NCBI GenBank assembly: GCA_944989445.1 | Contig: CALYLW010000068.1 | Coordinates: 253,001-317,000, forward strand | From: Ampullaceana balthica | Taxonomy: Eukaryota; Mollusca; Gastropoda; Lymnaeidae | DNA length: 64,000 bases | Direction: 5' to 3' | Shown here: piece after piece, positions 12,471 to 25,600 of the stretch | Numbering within the stretch: the stretch's first letter is position 1 | Layout of the letters: every line of letters begins with the position of its first letter | The notes under the pieces: generated by a model | The model's database searches: none | The model's input: the letters and a program-made list of their open reading frames with translations, nothing else | Told to the model about the DNA's origin: nothing | Translations under genes and position numbers: made by a program

Positions 12471-13773
12471 AAAGCAAGCGCTAAAACTATAATTTGAAGT
12501 TAAATAAAGATGATGATTTATTCACTAGCTTCTCACAGCAGAAGTATAAATGTCCTGGCCATAATCTTAATCTTCAACCCTCTTCTCTCTCCCAGTCCAC
12601 CCAATGATTTCTATTCGAGCAGTGCAGCTCTTGTGTCTAGGGATAAAACGAAAGACCACATGCGCTTGAATGGCTCTCCATTGAATACGTAGGTGTCTGA
12701 CAAATTCATCTCATATCAATAAACAATAAGGGTAGTGCCACGCTTACATGTCCATGCATAAATTACATATGTAAGAGTGTAAACAAAATCTAAGCTTTTT
12801 AATTTTATATCCAGATTTAAAAAAAATAAATATATGTCTTTTAATTATTTAAAATAAACCAAGTTATCAAGATTTCATGAGAATAATTTTCAAGAGATCC
12901 GTTTGATAATATAGTAGTTAATTTTGACAAGAAGCGGGGTGTATGGGGTGTCCATGGGAGGGATAGAACCTCTGGATGGGGAGCCGTCATATCCTCTTGG
13001 GGAAGTTCGCCACCTTTGGGCCCCACCTGGCATTCAACTCTCAGCTGTGGCTCCAAGTAGCTGCAGCATGCTCAGTAGCCACACCCCTTTAAACGGTCTC
13101 GAATGACCGGCTAAACCAGTTGAGTTTAACCAATGGGATACAAACATCGGTGAAGTGGGATTGGTCTACCCAGCACGTGAAGACTGTATTCGGTAGCCTG
13201 CGCATAGGATCTTCTATGGGCCAATGTGAAAGAGGCGATACACAGCAGAGCATTGTGGAGTGCTAAGAGCATGACGAGGCACACAGGACGTCCTGGTCAT
13301 CAACTGCACCCAACCCCATTCCCAGCTGTCTCGACACCGTCTTGCTGCTGGATCAGAAGGTTTTGGACGAGAGAGTGAGGTCGACGTGTTGCGCGAATCT
13401 TCCTCACTTTAAACAAAGTCACAGCGCAAGTCACTGTCATCATCATCGATTCATTCCAAAGTCCTGTAGTGACAGACAAGTGGCGAAGCGTCAGGTGAGG
13501 GTTCACTGGCAGCCGTAGTCACAAACCATCATGCTCTGGCCATAGGGTCATTCACCACTGGCACTAAGCAGCAGTGGTGTCAGGCAGCCCCCTGAGCGAC
13601 TGAGCAGCCCTCTTTAGGAATGCACGGCTCACATCCATGGCATGAGGAAGGGGCTAGAAAATGGGCCCTAAACGTTGCCTGCTCAAACTTTCCTGCCCGC
13701 ACTACCGCGGCTGACAGGGACCCTATTTTTGCGGTCGCAAACTAAAGAAGAAGCCGAGGACTATTCCTCTCAC

Positions 13774-14755
13774 CCTGGGCACATGGAATGTGCGCACACT
13801 AATGGACGGAGATGAGACCAACAGAACCCAACGGAGAACTGCCCTGGTGGGCCACGAACTTTCATGATATGACGTCGTCATTGCCGCTCTTACTGAGACC
13901 CGTCTACTAGGAGAGGGCGAACTAAGTGAAAGAGGCTCCGGCTACACCTTCTTCTGGAGTGGCAGAGAGAGTGAGGAACGCCATGGGGCCGGTGTTGGTT
14001 TTGCCATTAAGACATCATTAGTGTGCTAACTAACTGGTCCTCCAAATGGCATAAAGGAAAGACTCATGACGATGAGACCACCTCTGTTGGCCGGGCAGAA
14101 ATATCTTAACAACTTCAGCTGCATTGCCCTTACAATGAATAACCCTGATGTAGTGAAATCCAGGTTTAACGAGGACCTTCATACTATCATCGCCAACATT
14201 CCCTCCTGTGATAAGATGGTCATGTTTGGTTACTTTATTACAAGAGTGGGCTGCGACAATGCACTTTGGGATGGTGTGATAGGAAAACATGGAGTGGGCC
14301 GGTGTAATAGCAAAGGTCTACTGTTGCTTAAGACGTGTGTTGAAAATGATTTATTGATTACTAACACAGTATTAAGTCTTACCACAAGAAACAGGACCTC
14401 ATGGATGCACCCTCGCTCCAAGCACTGGCACCTAATAGACTACGTCATCACAAGGAAGAAAGATAGTAAAGACGTTCGTGTGACCAAATCACTCTGCGGT
14501 GGTGAATGCTGGACAGACTATCGTCTCATCATCTTCAAACTTAATATTCGCTTTCACCCCCAACAATGGCCTCAAGGAATAAAACTCTAAAACGACTAAG
14601 CATCACAAAGCTAAACTGTGCCAGTACTCAACAATCTCGCGAGACTGCCCTGGAGGACAAACTGAGATCCATCACGATGAACAATACGAACATTGAGAAT
14701 GTTTGGACGAATTTTAGAGATCAAATCTACAGCACAGCCTCTCAAATCCTTTGAT
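13774..14755 (+). pseudogene. LINE endonuclease and linker (broken)
   Basis: GTWNVRTL, then ALTETRLLGEGELS, GAGVGFAIK, a decayed catalytic block (FGYFITRVG in place of GDFNA-x-x-G) and HLIDYVITR...TDYRL near the end. There are in-frame stops near 13866 and 14028 and a frame change near 14040. The linker is recognisable to about 14755 and beyond in other frames (RRIIQQILRWMRD near 14895-14935). Confidence 0.75.
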
Positions 14756-14939
14756 CCGTGACGAGAAAGGTCCAAGGCTGGTTCAATGACAATTGTGTTG
14801 AAATCAAACACATTTTGGCAGAGAAACATAAACTCCACAAAAAACACACCAGCAATCACAGGTCTTCATCCGTAACGGACTCATATAATAGCATACGCCG
14901 CATCATACAACAAATACTTCGCTGGATGCGAGACTAATA

Positions 14940-15590
14940 TATCAAATAGAAATAGAATGGGAATGCGATAAAGTAATATTTAAATTCTTAAAACATATTA
15001 TATCATAAAATATTTTTGTAAAATAAAAAGAAAGAAAAAACAAAAAAAAACAAGGACACAGGTTGTATGAAAAAGGAGGAAGTATCAAAAGTTACAGTAA
15101 AAACAACAACGGTAAACAGATTATGCAGTTAGGTAAAATTGTGAATTTGGTTAATTCCATATGGAGTCAACGTACCAAATCGTTTTATAAGTCTATTTTC
15201 CATATGGATCCTATGATGGGTATTGCTATCATATAAAATACCAGTAACTGCAATATCTGAAATGCCGTCATGGTCAACACTGTTAAAATGTTTAGACACA
15301 GTAAATTGAGCCTGTCTATTTATATTATACAGGTGTTCTCTAAACCGATCTCCAAGACGACGACCTGTCTCACCCACGTAAATTTTATTACAACTCTTGC
15401 AAAAAATTGCATAAATCACGTTGCGATTTGTTCAAGGGAATCCATCTTTTATTATGAGTTTTTCAAGAGTGTATGAAACTTTGTTAATTTCAATCACATA
15501 TGGAGAAGTATTGCAACGATTACGGTTGCAACCTTTTGTTCCAATTTGTGATTTCATTGTGGGAAGGTGACTTCTTACAAGTATATCTAT
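14940..15590 (-). mobile_element. Penelope-like element fragment with GIY-YIG domain
   Basis: On minus, a stretch with YAIFCKSCNKIYVGETGRR...DRFREHLYNI...VSKHFN...ENRLIKRFGTLTPYGIN matches the GIY-YIG endonuclease domain of Penelope-like retroelements: the Cys-rich entry CKSC, the YVGETGR core and the late Glu. Just upstream a Cys/Asn-rich block (GCNRNRCNTSPY) and one stop near 15434 are seen. The RT part is absent. It sits between the linker and RT of the surrounding LINE, which lost some 30 residues there, so it is a secondary insertion with deletion. Confidence 0.78.
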
Positions 15591-15594
15591 TAGG

Positions 15595-17525
15595 CTTCTA
15601 TCTCCCCGTCTAATTCATCCCCGCTTCTCAGTGCTGATGGGACATATCTAATTACTGACACAAAGAAGATTCTTGAGCGCTGGGCTGAACACTTTCATGC
15701 TGTCCTAAACAGCAACTCAATTATTAATGAAGATGCTATCAGTCACCTCCCTCAAGTACCAATTAACCTGGCAATGGATGACACGCCTACAATTCTTGAG
15801 ATGCAAAGGGCTGTACATCTTCTGTCATGTGGAGCAGAAGCAATGCCAGCTGAAATATACAAAGAAGGTGGCATGGTTCTACTGGAAAAGCTGCATGAAA
15901 TATTCCTAATGATGTAGCAGCAAGAGGCTATCCCCCAGGATTTTAAAGATGCATCCATAGTCCACTTGTACAAGCAAAAAGGGAACCACCAAGCCTGCGA
16001 TAATCGTCGTGTAATTTTGTTGTTATCAATTGCAGGAAAAAATACTCGCCAGAATCATCCTAAATCGCCTAAATGCACATCTGAATCAGAGTCTATTACC
16101 AGAAAGCCACTGTGGCTTCCGGAAAGAACGGGGGACCATCGACATGATCTTTGCAGCACGGCAGTTGCAGGAAAAGTGTCAGAGCAGAATATGGACCTAC
16201 TTTCCATTTATATAGACCTGACAAATCCTTCGACAAAGTCTGCAGAGAGGGTCTCTAGAGGATTAAGGTCATGTATGGGTGTCAAGTAAGTATATAGCCA
16301 TTGTAAGGCAATTGTATGATGGCATGCAGGCTCGAGTCCAGGGAAATGGAGAGGCCTCTAAACCATCCCCTGTCACAAATGGTGTAAAGCAAGGCTGTGT
16401 TCTCGCCCCAACATTGTTTAGTCTCATGTTCTCAGCCATGCTTACAGCGGCCTTCAGGGATAGCAATGAAGGACTGGACATTAGTTATCGCACTGATGGC
16501 CATTTTTTCAACCTAGGGAGGCTTAAAGCAAAAACAAAAGTCAAATCAGACAGTATCCTGGTCCTTCTATTTGCTGATGACTGTGTCGTTAACGCGGGAT
16601 CTGATGCACACCTGCAACTAAGCGTTGATACATTTTCCAGTGCGTGCTCTAACTTTGGACTAACCCTCAATACAAAGAAGACATAAGTTCTTTTCCAGCC
16701 GGCCCCAGGCAAATCTTTTTCTGACGCTAAAATAATCATCAACGGCAACAAAATCAACACAGTGACCCGCTTTACTTACCTTCGCAGCACACTGTCTCAG
16801 ATGGCAAATATTGATGACGAGGTGAACGCGACAATCTCCAAGGCCAACGCAGCATGTGGCAGATTGCATGACAGTGTCTGAATCATAAAGGTAATCATCG
16901 CCCAAACAAAACTAAAAGTATATAGATCTGTAGTGCACCCAACCTTACTATATGCATGAGAAACTTGTTTATACCAACGTCATTCGAGGTTGCTGAACCA
17001 CTTCCACACCAAAAGCCTAAGAAATATTCTCTCTATAAATTTGCAGGAAAAATTTGCAGACAACGAAATATTAGCCAGTTCAGGACTACCCAGCATTCAC
17101 ACTAGCCTCATCAGAGCCAAATAAGCTGGGCGGGGCATGTAGTGCACATGCCCGACCATTGCCTCCCCGCCTCCCCAAGAGGCTCTGCTATGGTGAGCAT
17201 ACAGAATGGCATAGAGCACGCGGAGATCCACGTAAGCGATACAAGGATGCACGTAAAACTGCTCTAAAGGCTTTTGACATTGGACATGACTCCTGGAAAG
17301 CATCAGCCAGTAACCGAGCCCACTGGCGCTCTATGATACGGAATGGCACATCCGTCTGTGAGGCTAATAGACAACAGGCTGCCAAGACAAAACGTCAAGC
17401 ATAGAAGGACCGTATCCAAAACCCTCCGTGAACGGAACCCATTCATCCCATGTCCGACATGCGGACGCAAATTTCGTGCTAGAATAGGGTTAATAAGCCA
17501 CCAGAGGACATACGTGGCGGCCTAG
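15595..17525 (+). pseudogene. LINE reverse transcriptase and C-terminal finger (broken)
   Basis: Resumes with SPLLSADGTYLI, then KILERWAEHFHAVLN, DFKDASIVHLYKQKGN, ARIILNRLN, CGFRKERGTIDMIFA, a decayed IDL-FDK block near 16215-16240, NGVKQGCVLAPTLFS and LLFADDCVV (the catalytic FADD is intact). After several stops the end carries the CCHH finger. At least six frame changes or stops were seen, so it is dead. Confidence 0.8.
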
Positions 17526-17724
17526 CACATGTCAAATATAAACATGATGACCATGGTCATCGTCGACTACGACGGATGAACAACATAACCAGAAGCATAT
17601 TCATTTTAACTTTTCTTGATGGACATACACTTTACATATACGGTGATATCCTCCTCCAAAGTGTGTAAAAATATTATCTGTAGACTTTTCGTGCATTTGA
17701 ATTAATTCAAAATTAGGAAAGGTT

Positions 17725-17936
17725 TTTTTTACCCCCTTTCCAGTCCATGTCGGACTGTGGGGCAAGTGATGTAGCGTTCACAAGTTTTTAGCCACCACTA
17801 ACGAGCAGGAGAATGTGTGGCCAGCACAATGCCCCAGGGGCCTTGCCAGTACCTGGGATCGAACCCGCGACTCGGGATCTGCCTCGGATCGATAGTCCAG
17901 TGCGCTTCCACTTAGATCATCGCGCCACAACAAAAA
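17725..17936 (-). mobile_element. tRNA-derived SINE
   Basis: On minus the head reads ggcgcgatgatctaagtgg (A-box-like) followed about 40 bases later by gcgggttcgatccc (B-box), a tRNA-like pol III promoter. A tRNA-unrelated body follows (ggggcattgtgctggcc, cattctcctgctcgttag), ending in a ggaaagggggt stretch. It is about 210 bp. Family name not assigned. Confidence 0.75.
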
Positions 17937-18239
17937 AAAAGGTTGTTTTTGTTTGTTTGTTTTTTTTCCCTCTTGCTATTTGAAATTTGGGAAAAGTCTT
18001 ACTCAAATGATTTTTTAAAGCCCCATCCCTTTAAAAATAGTAAACAATTTTTTTAGTCTCTATTTTTAGCAGTTTGCAAAAAGAATAAATGTAACTTTTT
18101 TCTTTTTCTTTCAGAAGGTGAATTTAAAACTAAATAGTTTGTGATCATAACTGTCGTGGATTGTTACTTTTAATCGAAGGAGAACTCAAATCTAAATCAC
18201 TTGTTGGAAAAGAGTTTCTATTACTGGGAAGTATTCAAA

Positions 18240-18900
18240 GCTTTTAAATACAAATATTACATATAAATACCATTTTGCTTCAAGAACACACACATTTTAT
18301 CATGGTTAATTTAAATACAAATATTACATATAAATAACATCTGCTTGCTTGAAGAACAACAGACATTTTATTATGGTGAACTTGTTACATTTCTTTATTT
18401 CACAAGGCAAATTTTTGAAACTTAATTTTTCAGAAGCAACTTATTCAACGATAACAGATTGACGGCCTAAAGCCCTTGCGTTTTTAAACGCTAGTAAATT
18501 AAACATGTACAATAGCATTTTTCTTTATTACACTACACGCTTTTATTTAACTCACACTGTTAGTATGTTGTATTCTTCAAATTTTGTAACGTAAAATTAA
18601 ACCACTTCTGATGGCCCTAGAGATCTAAACGTTTACCACTGATAGATCTTGAACGACAATGCATTGCATCTAAATTTCAGATAGATCGATTGTACCGCAA
18701 TCAAATTAATGCATTTTTAAAATGTAGTTTATCGCTATATAGCATGTGTAAAATTTCAAATTTTTCAACGTAAACTTAAACCTCTTCTGATGATCCTAGA
18801 GATCTCAAAATTTTACCTCAGATAGATCTTGGATAACAATGCATTGTTTCAAATTTTCAGATAGATCGAATTAAATTAATGCATTTTTTAGTTTATATCT
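18240..18900. repeat. Local segmental duplications in AT-rich DNA
   Basis: Two local duplications: a ~66-bp pair (tttaaatacaaatattacat at about 18244 and 18310) and a ~180-bp pair (about 18565-18720 and 18755-18890, sharing cctagagatct, agatagatctt and aatgcattg). No coding content. Confidence 0.7.
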
Positions 18901-19089
18901 ATTTAGCATCTACTAATTAAATTGAATTGATAAGGTCGAAAAATCGATTACAAAAATTTTTAGACTAAAAATTAGAAAATAAAATACTTTAAAAAATCTT
19001 TTTTTTTAAAGGACACGCTTTTATTTACATATAGAAAGTGCACTAAAAAGAAGAAAATACAATTTTCTATTATTACAGGTGAAATTCGC

Positions 19090-21250
19090 GAACCTTTCCA
19101 CCTATAATATTTAAATTATCACTTCCTGGGGGCCGGGGGCCCAAAGAAGTTTTTTCCTTCTAGGAGCTATATAAAAACATAAAATCACTAATTCTCCTAT
19201 TTCCCGTGTAGGTAGAAGCATGAACCTTGGGGTAGTTGTTAAGTACACTTCCAAAAAGGTAACAGGGGGAAAAGAATTTAAATTATCACTTACGGGAGAC
19301 CGGGGACAAACTTCTATTTTTTTTTCTTATATTAAAAACTGAATCATCATGAATTCTCCAACTTCCAGTGTAGGTAGAAGCATGAAAATTTAGGAAGTTG
19401 TTGAGTAGCCTCTTGCAACGATAATTGGCGTAAAATAATTTTAAAATTCACACTCATGGGTGCCGGGGGCCCAAATGAATTTTTTTCCTTAAATTCGCTA
19501 TATAAAAACTGAAAATCCCTAATTCTCATATTTCCCATGTGGGTAGAAGCATGAAACTTGGGGTAGTTATTACGTACATATCACAAAGGTAACAGGTGAA
19601 AAGTATTTAAATTATCACTTACTGGGGGCAGGGGGCCCAAATCTATTTTTTTCTTTTATTAAAAACTGAATCATCACTAATTCTCCTACGTCCCGTGTAG
19701 GTAGATGTATGAAACTTTGGAAAATTATTGAGTAGTCTCTCGCAACGATAATTGGCGTAATATAATTTTAAAATTCACACTCATGGGGCCGGGGGCCCAA
19801 ATACACTTTTTTTTTCTTATATAGACTATATAAAATGTGAAAATAACAAATTTTCTTATTTCCCGAGGAGACAGAAGCATGAAACTTTGGGAAGTTGTTG
19901 AGTACAATCCCGCGATGGTAACATAAATTTTTTTTTAAATTATCGGCTTCTGTGGGCTGGGCGCCCCTATGAAAATTTTCTCCTTATCTGAGCAATGTAA
20001 AAACTGAAAATTACAATTCTCCTATTTCCCGTGTAGGTAGAAGCATGAAACTTTGTTAAGTTGTTAAGTACACTTCCACGGTGTTTAAAGTCAAAAACAT
20101 TATTTAAATTAGCACTTCCTTGGGGCCGGGGGCCCAAATGTAGTTTTTTTCTAATATTAAAAATGGACTCTTCACTATTTCTCCAACTTCCCGTGTTAGT
20201 AGAAGCTTGAAACTTTGGCAAGTTGTTGAGTACCCTCTTACGACGAAAAATTACAAAAATAAATTTTAAAATTCACACTCTTGGGGCCCAGGGGCCCAAA
20301 AACGCTTTTTTTCCTAAAATGGACTGTATAAAATATGAAAATCACTAATTTTCTTATTTCCAAGGTAGGCAGAAGCATGAAACTTTGGGAAGTTGTTGAG
20401 TACAATCCCACGATGGTAACAGTTGAAATTATTTTTAAAATTATCACTTTCTGTGGGCTGGGAGCCCAAATGAAGTTTTTCCTAATATGAGTTATTTAAA
20501 ATGTGAAAATCACTAATTCTCCTATTTCCCGTGTAGGTAGAAGCGTGAAACTTTGATTTGTTGTGAAGTACACTTCCGCGGTGTTAACAGACGAAAAACA
20601 ATATTTAAATTATCACTTACAAAGGGGCCGGGGGCCCAAATGTAGTTTTTTTCATATATTAAAAACTGAATCATCACTATCTCTCCAACTTCCTGTGCAG
20701 GTTACAGCATGAAACTTTGGGCCGTTGTTGAGTACATGTAACCTCTCACGACGAAAAATGGCGAAAAAGAATTTTAAAATTCACACTCTTAGGGGCCGGG
20801 GGCCCAAAAGCGTTGTTTTTTTTCTTATACTGAAGATTGCCCTTTTCTCTACTTTCCCGTGTAGATAGAAACATGAATCTTTGGAAAGTTGAGTCAACTC
20901 TCTCGATGGTAGCATGCAAAAAAAATTATTTAAATGATCACTCACTGGGGGCCGGGGGCCCAAATGTACTTTTTCTTATATAAAAACTGACTCAAAGGTA
21001 ATTCTCGTATTTCCCGTGTAGGTAAAAGCATGAAATTTTTGGAAATTATTGAGTATATTTAAAATTTTCACTCACTGGGGGCCGGGGGGCACATTTTTTT
21101 TTCGTATATAAAAAGTTAATCATCACAGATTACCCAGTTTCCCGGGTAGCTAGAAGCATGAAATTTTGGGAAGTTGTTGAGTACACTCCCGGGATGGTAA
21201 ACGGCGAATTTGTTTTTTTAATTATCACTCACTGGAGGCCCGGGACACAA
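19090..21250. repeat. GC-box repeat array, about 13 units of ~165 bp
   Basis: Consecutive units of about 155-170 bp, each containing cccgtgtaggtagaagcatg, aactttgggaagttgttgag and a GC box close to GGGGGCCGGGGGCCC. The box is self-complementary and stands out in roughly 70% AT DNA. Units alternate in pairs (those with 'cgcgatggtaac' and those with 'acgacgaaaa'), giving a ~330-bp higher-order period. Many chance short ORFs on minus are by-products of the period. Confidence 0.85.
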
Positions 21251-22226
21251 ATGTAGTGTTTTCAACAAGTATGAGCTAAATTACAAATAAACAATTTTTG
21301 GATATTGTGTAAATGAATTTTTACAAAACCTGGAAGATAAAAACTTGATGACCTATATTAAAATTCGTTAGGGCATTAACATTATATTTTTTCAATATTA
21401 TGTAATATAATTTATTTTTTTTTAAATTTTTTTTTAAAAAGCGTTTAAGACATTTTAACCATTCGATTTTACTCATTTTTAAAAAAAAACAAATTTTTAC
21501 TATTAAATATATTCATCATAATCCAAATTGAAATAAGCTGTTGATTTGAACTATACATATTACACAGATAGGGCCCCGGCCCTTTTTTTAGTTTTTTTTA
21601 AAGACGTATTAATTGTAAATGTATTTTATTAATTCCACGCCCATTAAACTTTAGGAAGTTTTTGGGTACATTCCAGCGAAGGTTTATGGCATTTAAAGTA
21701 AAAGTTTTAAAAATACCACTTATTCGGGGCTGGGGGCCCGTATGCCATATTTTAAAATTAGTTATATAAAAGTTAATTTAAAATGTGGCTACTGGGTAAA
21801 TAGATGAACTATGGTCAAACTTGATTTTAAAAAATAAAATAAAATAAAATTCTATAGGGTAATGAACTTCTAACATCTGTTCCTTCGGGGAGGGGCCCGA
21901 AAATATTTTTTTCGTAAAGATTTAAAGTTTTGTTATCTTTAGATTTTAAATAATTTAAAAAAATATAGACACATATCTCTATCATGACCTAGATTGAAAT
22001 CCAAAGACCTTATGAGATATGCACACCCTGCATCCATTTTGCACGGGGGCCCGTAATGTCATTTTAGTACCCATATTATTTTACACGACCTTGACAAATA
22101 TTGACAAACAAGTATATCAATCATGATCCAGACTGAAATCAATTGGTGTTTTGAATTGGTGTGAAACGAGTTTTCAACGCTTACTAAAATCCTAACTTCC
22201 GCTTCAGGGCGCGGGTATTTTGCTAG
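21250..22226. repeat. Diverged GC-box units ending in CTAG|T
   Basis: Resembles the 1-1100 block. It stops abruptly with gggcgcgggtattttgctag at 22226 followed by T. Such an end (GC-rich, then CTAG before T) is compatible with a Helitron-like 3' terminus, but no convincing hairpin is present here. Confidence 0.45.
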
Positions 22227-22418
22227 TATGTAAATCACAGCGTATCTTTTCTTTAAAAAATATTGTTTAAAGTATTTTATTTTATTTCTCTAAAAATAAA
22301 ACCTAGAGTCAAACATATTGAAACTTTTTTTATTAATTCCAAGTCAAAGAAAGATTTTATTCCATTTAATAAAAATGTTTTTTTTTAAAGATTCAATATA
22401 TAATTGGTTCTTTTTCAG

Positions 22419-22605
22419 CATAATTGACATTGTATATGGCAATTCTGAATACGACGTCATTTACATCGAACTTATTGAGGGATTTAATAATATTTACACA
22501 ACAACTTATACCGTATTTGGATGTTACGCCTATGGATTCCTATTTAACATATATGAAGGCGTTCCCTTCATGCGGGTAGTGGACTACGCCAAAGTCCCCC
22601 CTGAA
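22419..22605 (+). CDS. Gene 1 exon a: unrecognised ectodomain segment
   Basis: The acceptor is ttctttttcag|c and the donor gaa|gtaagt, a good consensus. It encodes 62 residues with a hydrophobic/aromatic pattern (IIDIVYGNSEYDVIYIEL, FGCYAYGFLFNIYEG) and a single Cys. I recognise no domain; a beta-rich fold is a guess. The upstream exon, which should carry the signal peptide, is not found between 17.9 and 22.4 kb. Confidence 0.7.
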
Positions 22606-25600
22606 GTAAGTTAAAGAAATATTACAAGAGGCGCTTGTTTGACAGCGTTTACATTTGAAGGGCGCAACGTTACAAATGTTAATACCTAAAAGTGTTTATA
22701 GAAAAATAACATCAACGGCATTTTTACCTGTTGTACAGCCGCCGCGTATATTCTCGTGCTGTCTGACATCGTAGTTCATCAATCATTTAGTGAATGATGT
22801 TCAGTCTGACATCGTAGTGAATCAATCTTTTAGTGAATGATGTTCAGTCTGACATCGTAGTGCATCAATCTTTTAGTGAATGATGTTCAGTCTGACATCG
22901 TAGTGCATCAATCATTTAGTGAATGATGTTCAGTCTGACATCGTAGTTCATCGATCTTTTAGTGAATGATGTTCAGTCTGACATCGTAGTTCATCGATCT
23001 TTTAGTGAATGATGTTCAGTCTGACATCGTAGTGCATCAATCTTTTATTGAATGATGTTCAGTCTGACATCGTAGTTCATCGATCTTTTAGTGAATGATG
23101 TTCAGTCTGACATCGTAGTGCATCAATCTTTTAGTGAATGATGTTCAGTCTGACATCGTAGTTCATCGATCTTTTAGTGAATGATGTTCAGTCTGACATC
23201 GTAGTGCATCAATCTTTTAGTGAATGATGTTCAGTCTGACATCGTAGTGCATCAATCTTTTAGTGAATGATGTTCAGTCTGACATCGTAGTTCATCGATC
23301 TTTTAGTGAATGATGTTCAGTCTGACATCGTAGTTCATCGATCTTTTATTGAATGATGTTCAGTCTGACATCGTAGTTCATCAATCATTTATTGAATGAT
23401 GTCCAAGCTGTCCTGCTTAGTGCCGTCCCGATGGAGCCCAGCTAAGTGCAACATTCCCGACAAAGCACCAGCTAAGTGCAACATTCCCGATGGAGCACCA
23501 GCTAAGTGCAACATTCACGACGGAGAACCAGCTAAGTGCAACATTACCGACGGTGCACCAGCTAAGTGCAACATTCCTAACGGAGCACTTGCTAAGTGCA
23601 ACATTCCCGACAGAGCACCAGCTAAGTGCAACATTCCCGACGGAGCACCAGATATTTTTAACATTCCCGAAAGTGCACCAGCTAAGTGCAACATTCCCGA
23701 CGGAGCACCAGCTAGTGGAACATTCCCGACGGAGCACCAGCTAGTGCAACATTCCCGACGGAGCACCAGCTAAGTGCTACATTTCTATTCATCTACCAAA
23801 CTCACTACTCAATTCACAAGATGTGTTTTTGTCAAGTTGTTGGGGAACACGTCTTTTAAATTTTGTTTGAAAAATTAATTTTTTTCTTGATTCACACAAT
23901 TTTTCATGAGTACTGACATCTCAATAGTAATGACAAACATTATTATAATTTGCTGATATCGGCTAAGAATCAAACTACATCAATAAACTAATAAAATCGT
24001 CTGATCAATATATTTTTTAAAAATATATCTTGATCGTTTTCAGCCGCCACCCGAGGAGCTTCAAGACCATTACGTTGTAAAAATGAAATCAGGAGAGAAG
24101 AAGAAAATTTACAAAGGAAAAAGTATGTAACGTTAACTCATGCAGAGCACTTAAAGTATGTAGCGTTAGCTCATGTAGAGCACTTAAAGTATGTAGCGTT
24201 AACTCATGTAGAGCACTTAAAGTATGTAACGTTAACTCATGTAAAGCACTTAAAGTATGTAACGTTAACTCATGTAAAGCACTTAAAGTATGTAACGTTA
24301 ACTCATGTAAAGCACTTAAAGTATGTAACGTTAACTCATGCAGAGCACTTAAAGTATGTAGCGTTAGCTCATGTAGAGCACTTAAAGTATGTAGCGTTAA
24401 CTCATGTAGAGCACTTAAAGTATGTAACGTTAACTCATGTAAAGCACTTAAAGTATGTAACGTTAACTCATGTAAAGCACTTAAAGTATGTAACGTTAAC
24501 TCATGTAGAGCACTTAAAGTATGTAACGTTAGCTCATGTAGAGCACTTAAAGTATGTAACGTTAGCTCATGTAGAGCACTTAAAGTATGTAGCGTTAGCT
24601 CATGTAGAGCACTTAAAGTATGTAGCGTTAACTCATGTAGAGCACTTAAAGTATGTAGCGTCTGCTCATGTAGAGCACTTAAAGTATGTAGCGTTAACTC
24701 ATGTAGAGCACTTAAAGTATGTAACGTTAACTCATGTAAAGCACTTAAAGTATGTAACGTTAACTCATGTAAAGCACTTAAAGTATGTAACGTTAACTCA
24801 TGTAGAGCACTTAAAGTATGTAACGTTAGCTCATGTAGAGCACTTAAAGTATGTAACGTTAGCTCATGTAGAGCACTTAAAGTATGTAGCGTTAGCTCAT
24901 GTAGAGCACTTAAAGTATGTAGCGTTAACTCATGTAGAGCACTTAAAGTATGTAGCGTCTGCTCATGTAGAGCACTTAAAGTATGTAGCGTTAGCTCATG
25001 TAGAGCGCTTAAAGTTTTGTATTACGAAACAGTCAACATAAATTTTAGCATTGCTGTTAGTATTGGACACAAGAGCTCCTAAGGTTGTCATTTAGAAGAC
25101 TAAATGCAAACTGGTTGATTGTTTAAGTATTTAGACCTTCTTGAAAACGACATGCTTAAAGGTGTTGAAATTATTTTCTGTAAAGAATTTTTTTTGACTA
25201 CATTATTATGCTTAAAAGTTAAATTGTTTTAATTCTATTAACAATGTTCTCTATGAAAATTTTTTTAGTAAGAAAATAAAATAATAACTTTGCACAATAT
25301 TTTAGACGCGCAATAAAATGATGCATTAATGAAGTCGGAGAAGTAGCAAATTTCGTCACAAAATGAAAAAAATCTATTTTGAAAACAATAGTTTTGTGCT
25401 TGAATTAATAAATATTTAACGAATACGTTTAGAAAAAAAAATGTAAGTAGAATTTTCAATAAGTTGTTAAATAAATGTATATCTTTCTTTCCACTCGCCT
25501 TCTAATTTAACAAGGTTATTCTCCAATATATCTTTAAATTAATAGATTGTGCATTCTCCTTTATTTTATTGCAGTTGATGGAAATTGGAATGATTGGGCA

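Larger units (their letters stand above)
12925..17590 (+). mobile_element. Decayed LINE with C-terminal zinc finger, interrupted by a Penelope-like fragment
   Basis: A relatively GC-rich block against AT-rich surroundings. It starts with a non-coding leader (12925-13740), then endonuclease (from GTWNVRTLMD at about 13778), linker, reverse transcriptase (15640-16690) and a C-terminal part ending in a CCHH-type finger CPTCGRKF...GLISHQRTY near 17450-17515. The ORF is broken by many stops and frameshifts. A foreign piece at 14940-15590 separates the linker from the RT. End points are estimated from composition; no TSD was found. Confidence 0.8.

Noticed and set aside
15129..15419. GIY-YIG ORF as a free homing endonuclease
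   Set aside because: Cys-rich entry and late block match the Penelope-like type, and it lies in a dense transposon graveyard.
22318..22418. Taking the ATG at 22318 as the start of gene 1
   Set aside because: A strong acceptor (ttctttttcag) at 22418 and the phase of the exon indicate an internal exon; the sequence before it is AT-rich intron.
23396..23773. ORF with APAKCNIPDG repeats as a secreted Cys-repeat peptide
   Set aside because: Pure 30-bp repeat inside an intron of gene 1; equivalent frames open on minus.
24118..25018. Possible CRISPR-like array (regular 33-bp repeats)
   Set aside because: No spacers; units are contiguous and variants show block duplication. The genome is eukaryotic.
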